Positions 26,431-34,554 of a DNA stretch of 39,566 nt are shown here, one piece after another. Below the pieces are notes generated by a model. The model saw nothing but the letters and a program-made list of their open reading frames with translations. It was not told the DNA's origin and searched no databases. Each line of letters starts with the position of its first letter. Position 1 is the stretch's first letter. Both the position numbers and the translations under genes were made by a program. Source of the stretch: Asticcacaulis tiandongensis (GTDB taxonomy: Bacteria; Pseudomonadota; Alphaproteobacteria; Caulobacterales; Caulobacteraceae); contig NZ_SSBC01000023.1 of assembly GCF_006475605.1 (NCBI RefSeq), forward strand, positions 1 to 39,566. Direction: 5' to 3'.

Positions 26431-29400
26431 CAGGCTGCTGCTTTCTCGCTGATGCGCTGGACCGGCCATCTGTTGAGCAGGTTGGCGAGTATGGCGGGGC
26501 CGCTGTCGTCCATGGGTACAAAAAAGCGCAGCTTCCATGAGATGATTTCACTGAACAGGCCGTAAGCACGAAGCTGGTCGCGCAGACTGTCGGCAAACCC
26601 GCTCAGCTCAATGCGGCTTGCCCCCATAACCCGTACGCGCCGAAGCTGCATGTTTTCGGACAGATCAAGGATGGTGCGTCCTTCGGCAAGGGCGGCGTGG
26701 GCGGCTTCGGCGGTCAGGGCTTCGGTGCCCGAAGCGGTGGCATTTGCTGCCCAGGCGGGTGATACGCGACGACCGATCAGGCGCTCACCCTCATCGGTCT
26801 GCAGACGATAGACGCGGGGGGAATCGGCAGGCAGTCGTTTCCATACAGGTAGAAGCAGGCCCGTTACCATATGCAGGGTACTGTCGGTAAATTCCGGGAT
26901 TTCGGTCAGTTCACGTACCCAAAGGGCGGCGAAAGTCGCCTGATCAGCCACCTGCCAGTGACTGTCGGCCATGGCCATGAGAGACGCATGGTGATGATCC
27001 ATCGGTCGGATCAGCCGCACACGGCGTTCAATCTCTCCGTCGTCAAGCATCAGGGAGGGGGCTGACACCTGCACTGCGGCACGACCGGAGCGTTCATTGA
27101 CCAGTAACAGGCCACGGTCATCTGTGGCGTAGGCAAGGGCGTCATCCAGCGACATAGGCCGGTTGCGTTCACGCCGGGTCAGAGTCACAAGACGTGTCTG
27201 TGCACCGGTGGCCGGATGTGTGTAGATAACCTGACGATCAGTGACGATGAAGCTTTCCGCCGTGAGCGTTTCAAGTCCGACGTCATAGACACCGCTCGTG
27301 ATGGCGCCTTCGATCTTCGCCTCAAGCAGTTGCTCGAAAGCGGTGAAGAGGATTTCCTGAAGGTCGAGTGTCAGGGCCAGCAGGCGGTTGAGGAAGGTAT
27401 TGATCGGCGGCAGATTGTCCTTGATACCATTGTCATCGACCAGTTTCAGACCGGTAGCGGACTGGAAACGCTCCAGAGAACAGCCTTCGATTTTTCCGCG
27501 TACCAGCAGCAGATAAAGCTGGCGCAGGGCATCACGCGCATAAGGGGATTCCAGATTGTCCTCCGGACGGAACAAGCCCTGGCCACCGGTCTGTCGCTGG
27601 CCGCGGGTGATGGCGCCCAAGGTGTCGAGGCGGCGGGCGATGGTCGACAGGAAGCGCTTTTCGGCTTTGACATTGGTGGCAATGGGTCGGAACAGGGGCG
27701 GCTGTTTCTGGTTCGTCCGGTTGGTGCGGCCAAGGCCCTGTATGGCGGCGTCGGCTTTCCAGCCCGGTTCCAGAAGGTAATGAACACGCAGGCGCTGGTT
27801 TTTGGCAGACAGGTCCGCATGGTAGGAACGACCTGTGCCACCGGCATCGCTGAAGATTAGCACCTGCTTCAGGTCATCCATAAAGGCGGACGTTTCTGCC
27901 AGATTGGCGGAGGGCGCGCGGTTCTCGACCATCAGCCGGTCAATGCCGTCCGATCCTGTCCTGCGCACAATGCGCCGTGACCGGCCCGTTACCTCTGCCA
28001 CTTTCTCAGTGCCGAAGCGCTGGACGATCTGGTCGAGCGCTCCGGGTACAGGTGGCAATGCGGCCAACCGTTCGATCAGGTCATTACGACGAGCGACGGC
28101 TTCCCGACATTCGACGGGTTGCCCGTCACGATAAACCGGACGGGATGACAGCTTGCCCTCGGCGTCCGAGAAGGGTTCATAAAGCTGAACCGGGAAGCTA
28201 TGAGCCAGATAGTCGAGAACATATTCACGTGGGGTGATATCCACCTGCACGTCGCTCCACTCTTCGGTGGGGATCTCGGCCAGACGACGCTCCATCAGGG
28301 CTTCACCTGTAGAGACGATCTGGATGACGCTGGCGTGTCCTGCGGCCAGATCCTGCTCAATGGAGCGGATCAGGGTCGGCGTCTTCATACTGGTCAGCAG
28401 GTGGCCGAAGAAGCGTTGCTTGGCACCTTCGAAGGCAGAGCGGGCGGCCGATTTGGCCTGCCCGTTAAGGGTGCCGGAACTGCCGGTAATATTGGCCGCT
28501 TCAAGCGCTGCATCAAGATGATTGTGTATAATGCCGAAGCCTTCAGCATAGGCGTTATAGATGCGCTGCTGTTCGCCGCTCAGCTGATGTTCGAGCAGTT
28601 CATATTCCACCCCGTCATAGGACAGGGAGCGGGCGGTATAGAGGCCCATAGCGCGCAGATCGCGGGCAAGCACTTCCATAGCGGCCACGCCACCGGCTTC
28701 GATGGCCTCAACGAAGTCAGCGCGCGTCGTGAAGGGAAAGTCCTCGCCACCCCACAGGCCAAGGCGCTGGGCATAGGCCAGATTATGCACACTGGTTGCG
28801 CCAGTGGCCGAGACGTACACGACGCGGGCATCGGGCAGGGCGTGCTGAAGGCGCAGGCCTGCGCGCCCTTGCTGGGAAGCGGCCACATCGCCGCGTTCAC
28901 CCTTGCCGCCAATGGCGTTCTGCATGGCGTGGCTTTCATCGAAAATAATGACCCCGTCGAACTCCGAACCCAGCCAGTCGACGATCTGTCTGACCCGTGA
29001 CACCTTTTCACCGCGATCGTCGGAACGCAGGGTGGCATAGGTCGTAAACAGGATGCCTTCTGTCAGATTAATGGGTTTGCCTTGCGGAAAGCGTGACAAA
29101 GGGGTGACCAGCAGGCGCTCCATGCCGAGCGCTGACCAGTCGCGCTGGGCATCTTCCAGAAGCTTGTCCGACTTGCTGATCCAGACCGCCTTGCGGCGAC
29201 CACGCAGCCAGTTGTCAAGGATAATACCGGCTGATTGTCGGCCCTTGCCGGAGCCTGTGCCATCGCCCAGCATGAAGCCACGCCGGAAGTGTACAGCGCC
29301 TTCTACCCCGTCGGGTGCGGCCTGAACCAGATCGTAGGTCTCATCGACCGTCCAGGAACCGGCAAGATGTTCACTGTGCGCCTCACCGGCATAGATGACG

Positions 29401-30776
29401 GTTTCAAGCTGGGCGTCCGAAAGGAGGCCTGCGGTGACAACCCGCTCGGGCAGGTTAGGCCGATAGCCGGGTTTCGGTGGCGCGACACTGGCCATAGCCG
29501 CCGACTGCACCAGTTTGGTCGGGTGGGGCAGAGCATCCGGTATATGGATCGACTGTAAGCTGTAGGTTTCATAGATCGCTTCGTTCAGGGCACCGCCTTC
29601 CGGTGGCGCCCAGTCCTGCGTTTCGTAGGTGAGTTCCACACCCCGGGGTTCGGACGCGTTCTGGCGAACGGGGCGCGGGGTGATGGTCGGACGGGAACGA
29701 CTGAGATAGGCGCTGACGCCTTTAGGCAGGGCAGCGGGAGCCGGTGTGGTCGGTGGCAGGGTAACCGGCAGACGTGCGGGGACCTGTGCGTCGATCCAGT
29801 CCAGAAGGGTGGCCACATCCGGTGCCATGCCTGCGGATGCGGGGAGGGCGGTCGGATCTTCGGCGGGACGTTTATCAATGACGGTGAGGCGCGTTTCGGT
29901 TGAAGTACCCTGTCTGGCATAAACTGAACCGGCGACGGCTGCGGTAAAGACAACGGTGCCGCGCGCCTGAAGGCGGATAAAGCTGTCGCGCCATACGGGG
30001 TTGTCGGGAGAGAAGCTGGCACCGGTAATCGCCACCAGTCGGCCGCCGTCGGCAAGCCGGTTCAGGGCCGAGGCCATATGACGATAAGCGGCGTCGGCCA
30101 TTTTACCCGTGACATTGGCTAAGGCTGAGAAGGGCGGGTTCATCAGCACTACCGTCGGGGCTATTGCCGGATCCAGATGATCGTCGATCTGGGCGGCATC
30201 GAAGCGGGTCACCTTAACGGCAGGGAACAGGTCATCCAGCAGATTGGCACGATTGTCGGCCAGTTCATTCAGACTGACCTTTGCACCGGCCATGTCGGCA
30301 AGGATGGCCAGAAGGCCCGTACCGGCGGAAGGTTCCAGCACATGGTCGGTGGAAGTGATATCCGCAGCTGTCAGAGCCGCCAATCCGAGGGGCAGGGGGG
30401 TTGAGAACTGCTGATAGGCCTGACTGTCCTCGGTTCGGCGCGTATGGGTCGGGAACAGGCTGGCGATTCTGGTCAGGGCAGATAACCGCGCAGCGGGCGA
30501 CGGGGCCTGTCTGAATATGGTCTTACCGTATTTACGCAGGAACAAAACAGCGGAGGCTTCGCAGGCGTCGTAGGCGGTTTTCCAGTTCCACAGGCCGGTA
30601 TTGTCAGACGCGCCGAAGGCGGCTTCCATAACCTGACGCAAGACCCTGGCGTCAATGTTTTCCCCTCTGCCCAGATGGGGCAGAAGAAGCTTGGCCGCTG
30701 TCAGGGTGGACTGGGCGTTGTCGGAGGCAGGCGAAAACGCCGTGGCGACGGCCACGGAAGAGGTCATCATGTTCAT
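26430..30776 (-). CDS. Methyltransferase + strawberry-notch-like helicase
   Basis: This 1448-residue protein has two halves. Residues about 110-320 are an N6-adenine-type methyltransferase: HVLEPSAGTGLLAILADMAG (AdoMet site) and VVLMNPPFSALANVTG near 210-225 (NPPF catalytic motif). From about 430 on is a superfamily 2 helicase of the Sno/strawberry-notch type: Walker A GDGTGSGKGRQSAG near 503-516, IIFDESHAMQNA near 608-619 (DESH box), SATGATSVHNLAY, and the late motifs IFSDAGGTGRSYHADLSAKN and GLGRTNRTNQKQPP. Such proteins are common on large alphaproteobacterial plasmids and may protect incoming DNA or act in stability. The gene is preceded by the shared leader hairpin at 30792-30828 and overlaps the Toprim gene by 1 nt. 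Confidence 0.9.
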   Translation of the reverse strand: MNMMTSSVAVATAFSPASDNAQSTLTAAKLLLPHLGRGENIDARVLRQVMEAAFGASDNTGLWNWKTAYDACEASAVLFLRKYGKTIFRQAPSPAARLSALTRIASLFPTHTRRTEDSQAYQQFSTPLPLGLAALTAADITSTDHVLEPSAGTGLLAILADMAGAKVSLNELADNRANLLDDLFPAVKVTRFDAAQIDDHLDPAIAPTVVLMNPPFSALANVTGKMADAAYRHMASALNRLADGGRLVAITGASFSPDNPVWRDSFIRLQARGTVVFTAAVAGSVYARQGTSTETRLTVIDKRPAEDPTALPASAGMAPDVATLLDWIDAQVPARLPVTLPPTTPAPAALPKGVSAYLSRSRPTITPRPVRQNASEPRGVELTYETQDWAPPEGGALNEAIYETYSLQSIHIPDALPHPTKLVQSAAMASVAPPKPGYRPNLPERVVTAGLLSDAQLETVIYAGEAHSEHLAGSWTVDETYDLVQAAPDGVEGAVHFRRGFMLGDGTGSGKGRQSAGIILDNWLRGRRKAVWISKSDKLLEDAQRDWSALGMERLLVTPLSRFPQGKPINLTEGILFTTYATLRSDDRGEKVSRVRQIVDWLGSEFDGVIIFDESHAMQNAIGGKGERGDVAASQQGRAGLRLQHALPDARVVYVSATGATSVHNLAYAQRLGLWGGEDFPFTTRADFVEAIEAGGVAAMEVLARDLRAMGLYTARSLSYDGVEYELLEHQLSGEQQRIYNAYAEGFGIIHNHLDAALEAANITGSSGTLNGQAKSAARSAFEGAKQRFFGHLLTSMKTPTLIRSIEQDLAAGHASVIQIVSTGEALMERRLAEIPTEEWSDVQVDITPREYVLDYLAHSFPVQLYEPFSDAEGKLSSRPVYRDGQPVECREAVARRNDLIERLAALPPVPGALDQIVQRFGTEKVAEVTGRSRRIVRRTGSDGIDRLMVENRAPSANLAETSAFMDDLKQVLIFSDAGGTGRSYHADLSAKNQRLRVHYLLEPGWKADAAIQGLGRTNRTNQKQPPLFRPIATNVKAEKRFLSTIARRLDTLGAITRGQRQTGGQGLFRPEDNLESPYARDALRQLYLLLVRGKIEGCSLERFQSATGLKLVDDNGIKDNLPPINTFLNRLLALTLDLQEILFTAFEQLLEAKIEGAITSGVYDVGLETLTAESFIVTDRQVIYTHPATGAQTRLVTLTRRERNRPMSLDDALAYATDDRGLLLVNERSGRAAVQVSAPSLMLDDGEIERRVRLIRPMDHHHASLMAMADSHWQVADQATFAALWVRELTEIPEFTDSTLHMVTGLLLPVWKRLPADSPRVYRLQTDEGERLIGRRVSPAWAANATASGTEALTAEAAHAALAEGRTILDLSENMQLRRVRVMGASRIELSGFADSLRDQLRAYGLFSEIISWKLRFFVPMDDSGPAILANLLNRWPVQRISEKAAA

Positions 30777-30791
30777 GGAGGGGACTTTCAG

Positions 30792-30828
30792 GAGAGCCGG
30801 AAAAGGGAAGGATCCGGACAGTGCTCTC
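30792..30828 (-). promoter_or_regulatory. Leader hairpin copy 1, upstream of the methyltransferase/helicase gene
   Basis: On the coding strand the element opens with GAGAGC, contains TGTCCGGATCC and TTTTCC, and closes with GCTCTC. The closing stem ends 15 bases before the ATG at 30776. The same pattern occurs before the KlcA gene (31408-31443) and the gene at 32730 (32745-32779). Confidence 0.7.
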
Positions 30829-30899
30829 TCTCAACCGATCGGGATCACCTCATCCCGGCCTCACCCTGCCTTTTGATGGGCGGTTCGGCCTCCGGCAGT

Positions 30900-30930
30900 A
30901 AAAAAAGCGCCCCGCGGTCCGGCGGGGCGC
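30900..30930 (-). terminator. Intrinsic terminator downstream of the KlcA gene
   Basis: On the minus strand GCGCCCCGC-CGGACC-GCGGGGCGC is followed by seven T bases. This is a textbook factor-independent terminator, 26 bp after the KlcA stop. It separates KlcA transcription from the methyltransferase/helicase unit. Confidence 0.93.
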
Positions 30931-30955
30931 TTGAAGGATTTAGAGACGATCAAAC

Positions 30956-31393
30956 TCAGTCTATGGCCCGGAATATCTCTCCTGCCTCCGGATGGTCCGC
31001 AGCGTAGGCGTACAGTTTGCCGAACTGTTCGGACATCCGCTCGGATTCGCAGGCAAAGCTGAGATGGGAAAGTGCAAACAGGGAGGCAATGATCCCGGCG
31101 GCTTCTGCCGATACATCACCTTCATAGCCGTTGGTATCACAGATGATACGATAGCGCTCTTTCGAGGTCGGGTAGAGATAAAGGGGTTCGCTGTTACGTT
31201 CACAGAATTCCCACGTGCCGCCGCCGTAATCGTGAGGGCTGAGACGCGCCATGAAATTATAGACCGTGACTTCACCCGTCAGGAAATAGCGCGGGCCGAA
31301 CAGGCCGGGCAGAAAATCCATACGCCGGTTTTCAGGCACAGGTGTGGCGGCGGATGAACGGGGAAGACATATGTTTAAACCAACTGAGGTCAT
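30956..31393 (-). CDS. KlcA/ArdB-family antirestriction protein
   Basis: This 145-residue protein fits the ArdB/KlcA family (PF03230). From about residue 30 it reads GPRYFLTGEVTVYNFMARLS, then GGGTWEFCERNSEPLYLYP, then GDVSAEAAGIIASLFALSHLS, then YAYAADHPEAGEIFRAID. These proteins shield incoming plasmid DNA from type I restriction enzymes without being DNA mimics. The first 24 residues are atypical, so the real start could be the internal methionine MDFLPGLFG; the ATG at 31393 is kept because it has the same 14-base distance to the leader hairpin as two other genes. A strong terminator follows. Expression early after transfer would suit its role. Confidence 0.9.
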   Translation of the reverse strand: MTSVGLNICLPRSSAATPVPENRRMDFLPGLFGPRYFLTGEVTVYNFMARLSPHDYGGGTWEFCERNSEPLYLYPTSKERYRIICDTNGYEGDVSAEAAGIIASLFALSHLSFACESERMSEQFGKLYAYAADHPEAGEIFRAID

Positions 31394-31407
31394 GATGTTT
31401 CACTTAT

Positions 31408-31443
31408 GAGAGCGGAAAAGGAGCGAACCTGCGCATTGCTCTC
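31408..31443 (-). promoter_or_regulatory. Leader hairpin copy 2, upstream of the KlcA gene
   Basis: Coding strand: GAGAGC, then AATGCGCAGGTTCGCTCC, then TTTTCCGCTCTC. The similarity to copy 3 continues about 50 bases further upstream, to 31490 (AGAGTGA...AGGC...ATGA...GTGC.GTTCAG), so promoter and leader together appear duplicated. Confidence 0.75.
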
Positions 31444-31499
31444 TGAACGGCACCGGTTCATTCCTTTTCCGGCCTTCCTTTCACTCTGATACGCCCAGA

Positions 31500-31661
31500 C
31501 TATGCGTACTGATCCAGATAGGCCGCGCCCCGCTCGATCATCAGCGATTCCAGTTCGTCGGCATCTGCTTCGCCGATTTCTTCGGGTGTCCAGACAACGA
31601 CGGCACATCCGAGCGCGCGGAGTGCTGAAACGGCGGACATGGTGGTTTCCTGATCTGTCAT
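31500..31661 (-). CDS. Small acidic hypothetical protein (53 aa)
   Basis: A 53-residue frame from ATG 31661 (MTDQETTMSAVSALRALG) to a TAG at 31500-31502. GGAGG lies 9-13 bases before the ATG, an excellent ribosome binding site. The product is acidic (WTPEEIGEADADELESLMIERG) with a short hydrophobic strand (CAVVVW). The family is not recognised. It starts 19 bp after the stop of the 214-aa gene upstream and is likely its operon partner. Confidence 0.72.
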   Translation of the reverse strand: MTDQETTMSAVSALRALGCAVVVWTPEEIGEADADELESLMIERGAAYLDQYA

Positions 31662-31679
31662 TGGTTAAGCTCCTCCGAT

Positions 31680-32324
31680 CTATCCAAAACGTCGGCCACA
31701 GGCGGTGAAGGTATAGTCATTGGCCATCATGACCTTATCAACCACCTCATCAGAATTCAGATGGTCGTATTCATGCTCCAGCTGGCGATAAAGCCAACTG
31801 GCCAGATCGCGCAGCGCCTCTGAGACGGTGCTTTCAGCATCTGCCGTCATGTCCTGACAGGTCGGACTGTCCCGCTTCAGGGAAATGACCATGCTGTATT
31901 CGTGATAATAGTGCCCCTGATGCCGGACGCTGGCGTTTAGCTGGTAAAAGTTGCGGCGTTGGATGTCCTGAAGGGTATCTGCGATATCATGCAGATCTGT
32001 ATCCTGAGGGGCATAGCCCTTGATCTGGCGACAGGCACCTTTCCGATAAGCATATTGCCCCTCGAAGCACGCTCCGTCTCCCTGACTCCAGAAGCCCCGA
32101 AAATAGATACAAGGCGTATGGCGGGTACCGCCACCATACAGTCGCACGGGGCGAAGCTTTAACCGCACACCAAGAATATCGCAGATGCGGATGAAGTCCT
32201 CATAGACAGCGTCATACCAGTCATAATCGACCCCCCCGTCACGATACCATGCGCGGGCTGTCTCTCTGGCAGTGTCTGACAGTTCATCCAGTTTATAGAC
32301 AACGGTTTCAATGACCTCAGACAT
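31680..32324 (-). CDS. Hypothetical plasmid accessory protein (214 aa)
   Basis: Read from ATG 32324 (MSEVIETVVYKLDELSD) with GGAG 9-12 bases upstream; the frame could start two codons earlier at a TTG. The protein is cytosolic and rich in Tyr, Trp and Asp (ARAWYRDGGVDYDWYDAVYEDF, CIYFRGFWSQGDGACFEG, LASWLYRQLEHEYDHLNSDE). I believe similar proteins are found on alphaproteobacterial plasmids near KlcA but cannot name a function. It overlaps the end of the upstream gene by 8 nt, so these two and the 53-aa gene probably form one operon under leader copy 3. Confidence 0.78.
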   Translation of the reverse strand: MSEVIETVVYKLDELSDTARETARAWYRDGGVDYDWYDAVYEDFIRICDILGVRLKLRPVRLYGGGTRHTPCIYFRGFWSQGDGACFEGQYAYRKGACRQIKGYAPQDTDLHDIADTLQDIQRRNFYQLNASVRHQGHYYHEYSMVISLKRDSPTCQDMTADAESTVSEALRDLASWLYRQLEHEYDHLNSDEVVDKVMMANDYTFTACGRRFG

Positions 32325-32730
32325 CGGCAAGGTCTCCGCTCAGAGCTTCGGTCAGCCATTCGTTGGTACTGATCCAGCCTATCGATTGGCGGGCACCCAG
32401 ATCGATGATATGGGCGCCACCGCCGAAGGCATCCACCCGTGCTTTCGAACAGGTATTGGCATATTCAAAACCCCATAACCCCTTGAGGTCGAGGCGTTCA
32501 GCGCAATTCAGAACGAATTGAATAACGATTTCCGGATCGCCGCTACAGTCGTCATATATCCAAAGTTGGGTTGGGCTAGACGGATCAATAGCCAGATTGA
32601 ATCCGTCTGAAGGGCGGAAATCCTGCTCTGTATCTTCAGACAGGCTATTGTAAAGGTCGAGGGCAATACGGGCGTTTTCAGCGGTGCCAACATCAAGCAG
32701 GCACGAGAAGTGGGTGAAATAGTCAGCCAT
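32317..32730 (-). CDS. Hypothetical accessory protein (137 aa)
   Basis: Read from ATG 32730 (MADYFTHFSCLLDVGTAENA). The frame extends to 32799, but that stretch is the leader hairpin. The product is acidic and globular (WIYDDCSGDPEIVIQFVLNCAERLDLKG, FGGGAHIIDLGARQSIGWIST). The family is not recognised; a cytosolic role is expected. The gene overlaps the 214-aa gene by 8 nt and is the first gene behind leader copy 3. Confidence 0.75.
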   Translation of the reverse strand: MADYFTHFSCLLDVGTAENARIALDLYNSLSEDTEQDFRPSDGFNLAIDPSSPTQLWIYDDCSGDPEIVIQFVLNCAERLDLKGLWGFEYANTCSKARVDAFGGGAHIIDLGARQSIGWISTNEWLTEALSGDLADV

Positions 32731-32744
32731 AGTGGTTTTCTCAG

Positions 32745-32779
32745 GAGAGCAGGGGGGTGACGAACCCGGCACCGCTCTC
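32745..32779 (-). promoter_or_regulatory. Leader hairpin copy 3, upstream of the 137-aa gene
   Basis: Coding strand: GAGAGC, then GGTGCCGGGTTCGTCACC, then a C-run and GCTCTC, ending 14 bases before the ATG at 32730. The related upstream block extends to about 32830. Compared with copies 1 and 2, the outer stem and the CCGGGTTCG-like core are kept while the rest varies. Confidence 0.75.
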
Positions 32780-33213
32780 ACTGAACTGCACAGGCTCATC
32801 TTACTCCCGCCTGACTCTCACTCTGAAGAGCGGATGCACCTTCCTTAGGGATTGGTATTATTGTTAAGGACGCCGAGTAGTCGTGAGGGGCATTAAACCC
32901 CGCCGTAAGCCGCGGCTAGGCATCTCCGCCTAGCATTTATTTAAAGCGTTGCACTATATGGTAGCGGAAGGCTATCTCGCCACTGCAACATATTGGAACG
33001 TGCGCGTGATCTTATTATGTAAGCCTATTGCGAGTACCTGTAGGAAGCTGGTGAAACCGGGTGAGTCTGAGCAAATCACTGCGCTTCAAGCGAGTGGTGT
33101 GGTGCCAAGCCAATTATGCACTTGAAAGCGGAAGCTACGCATGATTGAAAAGAACTGGACTTATAGATCATTTTTACGCATGTTATGATTTATAAATAGG
33201 GTGCTTATTAATC
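32780..33213. other. 434-bp divergent gap with two hairpins
   Basis: Between the accessory operon (minus) and the Fic gene (plus). It contains GGGG-CATTAAA-CCCC (32887-32901) and GCTAGGC-ATCTCC-GCCTAGC (32915-32934), the latter followed by ATTTATTT on the plus strand. The part from 33000 to 33150 has an RNA-like look (GGTGAAACC and other short pairings) but I can assign no family. No protein is supported. Confidence 0.5.
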
Positions 33214-34317
33214 GTGACCTGGAACTGGCAACAAAACAACTGGCCAAATTTTAGCTGGGATCAAAGCCAGCTCATAGCGTTTGAGCATAGCTTTCTACAG
33301 TCTGCCGGTATCAAAATCGGCGTGTCAAAACATCTTCCCGACATAGATCGCCGCAACCTCAGCATTGAACTTCTGAGTTATGACGCCGTAGACAGTTCCG
33401 CAATTGAAGGTGAGTATCTTGACCGCTGGAGCGTTCAGTCCTCAATCCAACGGCAATTGGGCCTAGCCACAGACCGCCGGAGATCGACACCCGCTGAAGC
33501 GGGCATCGCCGCCATGATGATTGATCTTTATAGTAACCTCGCAAAACCCCTCACCGAACAGGTGGTTTTGGACTGGCATCGTCTGTTGATGAATGGGCGC
33601 ACAGATATTGTTGGTGTTGGGCGCTATCGAACCGACACAGAGCCAATGCAAATCGTTTCCGGAGCTATTTACGCACCGAAGGTGCACTACGAAGCGCCCC
33701 CCTCCTCTCGAGTACCGGCTGAAATGACCCAATTTATCGACTGGTTTTCCCGCACGGGGCCTGAGGGGAGTCATCCCCTGCCTGCTGTCACGCGCGCTGG
33801 TATCGCCCATTTATGGTTTGAATGTATCCACCCGTTTGAAGACGGCAATGGTCGCATCGGGCGAGCTATTGCTGAAAAGGCTTTGGCACAGGGGTTGGCT
33901 TCACCCGTTATCACGGGCATGGCCAGCACACTCCTGAAATATCGCAAGGAATACTACGCCCAGTTGGAAGGGGCGAGCCGCACGCTTGAGGTTTCCAATT
34001 GGATGACGTGGTTTGCGGAGAAAGCTGTTCAGGCACAGGCCCGCACCCTGGAGCAAATTGAATTTCTTCTGGCAAAGACGAAGATATTTGATCGATTGCG
34101 CGACAAGCTCAATGACCGGCAGGAAAAGGTTCTGCTGCGTATGTTCGCAGAAGGCCCGGACGGCTTCAAAGGCGGTCTGAGTGCGGCAAACTACATTACC
34201 ATCACAGGCGCTCCTACAGCGACGGTTACCCGGGATCTGACGGGGTTGGTACAGTTAGGCGCATTGACCCGCACCGGCGACCGCAAGTCAACAAGGTATC
34301 ATCTGCGATTGCCTTAA
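33214..34317 (+). CDS. Fic-domain AMPylase with DUF4172-like N-terminus
   Basis: This 367-residue protein begins with the MTWNWQQNNWPNFSWD opening of DUF4172-Fic proteins. The inhibitory helix motif (S/T)xxxE(G/N) is present as S61-S-A-I-E65-G66, so the enzyme is probably auto-inhibited in cis (class II). The catalytic loop H206-PFEDGNGRIGR is intact. The C-terminal part (TITGAPTATVTRDLTGLVQLG, RTGDRKSTRYHLRL) is a winged helix. Such proteins transfer AMP to a target protein and often act in bacterial conflicts; the target here is unknown. The start is GTG 33214. The gene stands alone, pointing toward the end of the caspase-like gene. Confidence 0.92.
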   Translation: MTWNWQQNNWPNFSWDQSQLIAFEHSFLQSAGIKIGVSKHLPDIDRRNLSIELLSYDAVDSSAIEGEYLDRWSVQSSIQRQLGLATDRRRSTPAEAGIAAMMIDLYSNLAKPLTEQVVLDWHRLLMNGRTDIVGVGRYRTDTEPMQIVSGAIYAPKVHYEAPPSSRVPAEMTQFIDWFSRTGPEGSHPLPAVTRAGIAHLWFECIHPFEDGNGRIGRAIAEKALAQGLASPVITGMASTLLKYRKEYYAQLEGASRTLEVSNWMTWFAEKAVQAQARTLEQIEFLLAKTKIFDRLRDKLNDRQEKVLLRMFAEGPDGFKGGLSAANYITITGAPTATVTRDLTGLVQLGALTRTGDRKSTRYHLRLP

Positions 34318-34554
34318 GGACTACTTGTGGCCCATAGCAGTCATCGTTTGAGAATTAAGGCCCTCCAAAGCGGACCTGCTTCTCAAAAGCTGAGGTCTCT
34401 AGGATTGTGGATGGTGAGTTCGACGGTTGTCGCCACGATCACATTACGCTATCACTCTAAGATGACGCGCACATACCCAAAACTGCCGAAAGGCATATAT
34501 TTGTCCCAATTGTAAAGATTGTCAGGCGGGCGTCGATCGACAAGGTAGTGGATT
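34318..34554. other. Convergent gap between the Fic and caspase-like genes
   Basis: 237 bases where two genes converge. A 62-codon plus-strand frame (34327-34515) has no ribosome binding site and an odd composition, and is not called. I see no strong terminator hairpin. Confidence 0.5.

Noticed and set aside
32999-33150. Possible 5' end of a group II intron (GTGCGCG followed by GGTGAAACC)
   Set aside because: Only the first bases and one short motif fit; no domain V, no reverse transcriptase and no 3' end are visible.
34327-34515. 62-codon plus-strand frame after the Fic gene
   Set aside because: No ribosome binding site, odd composition and no recognisable pattern.
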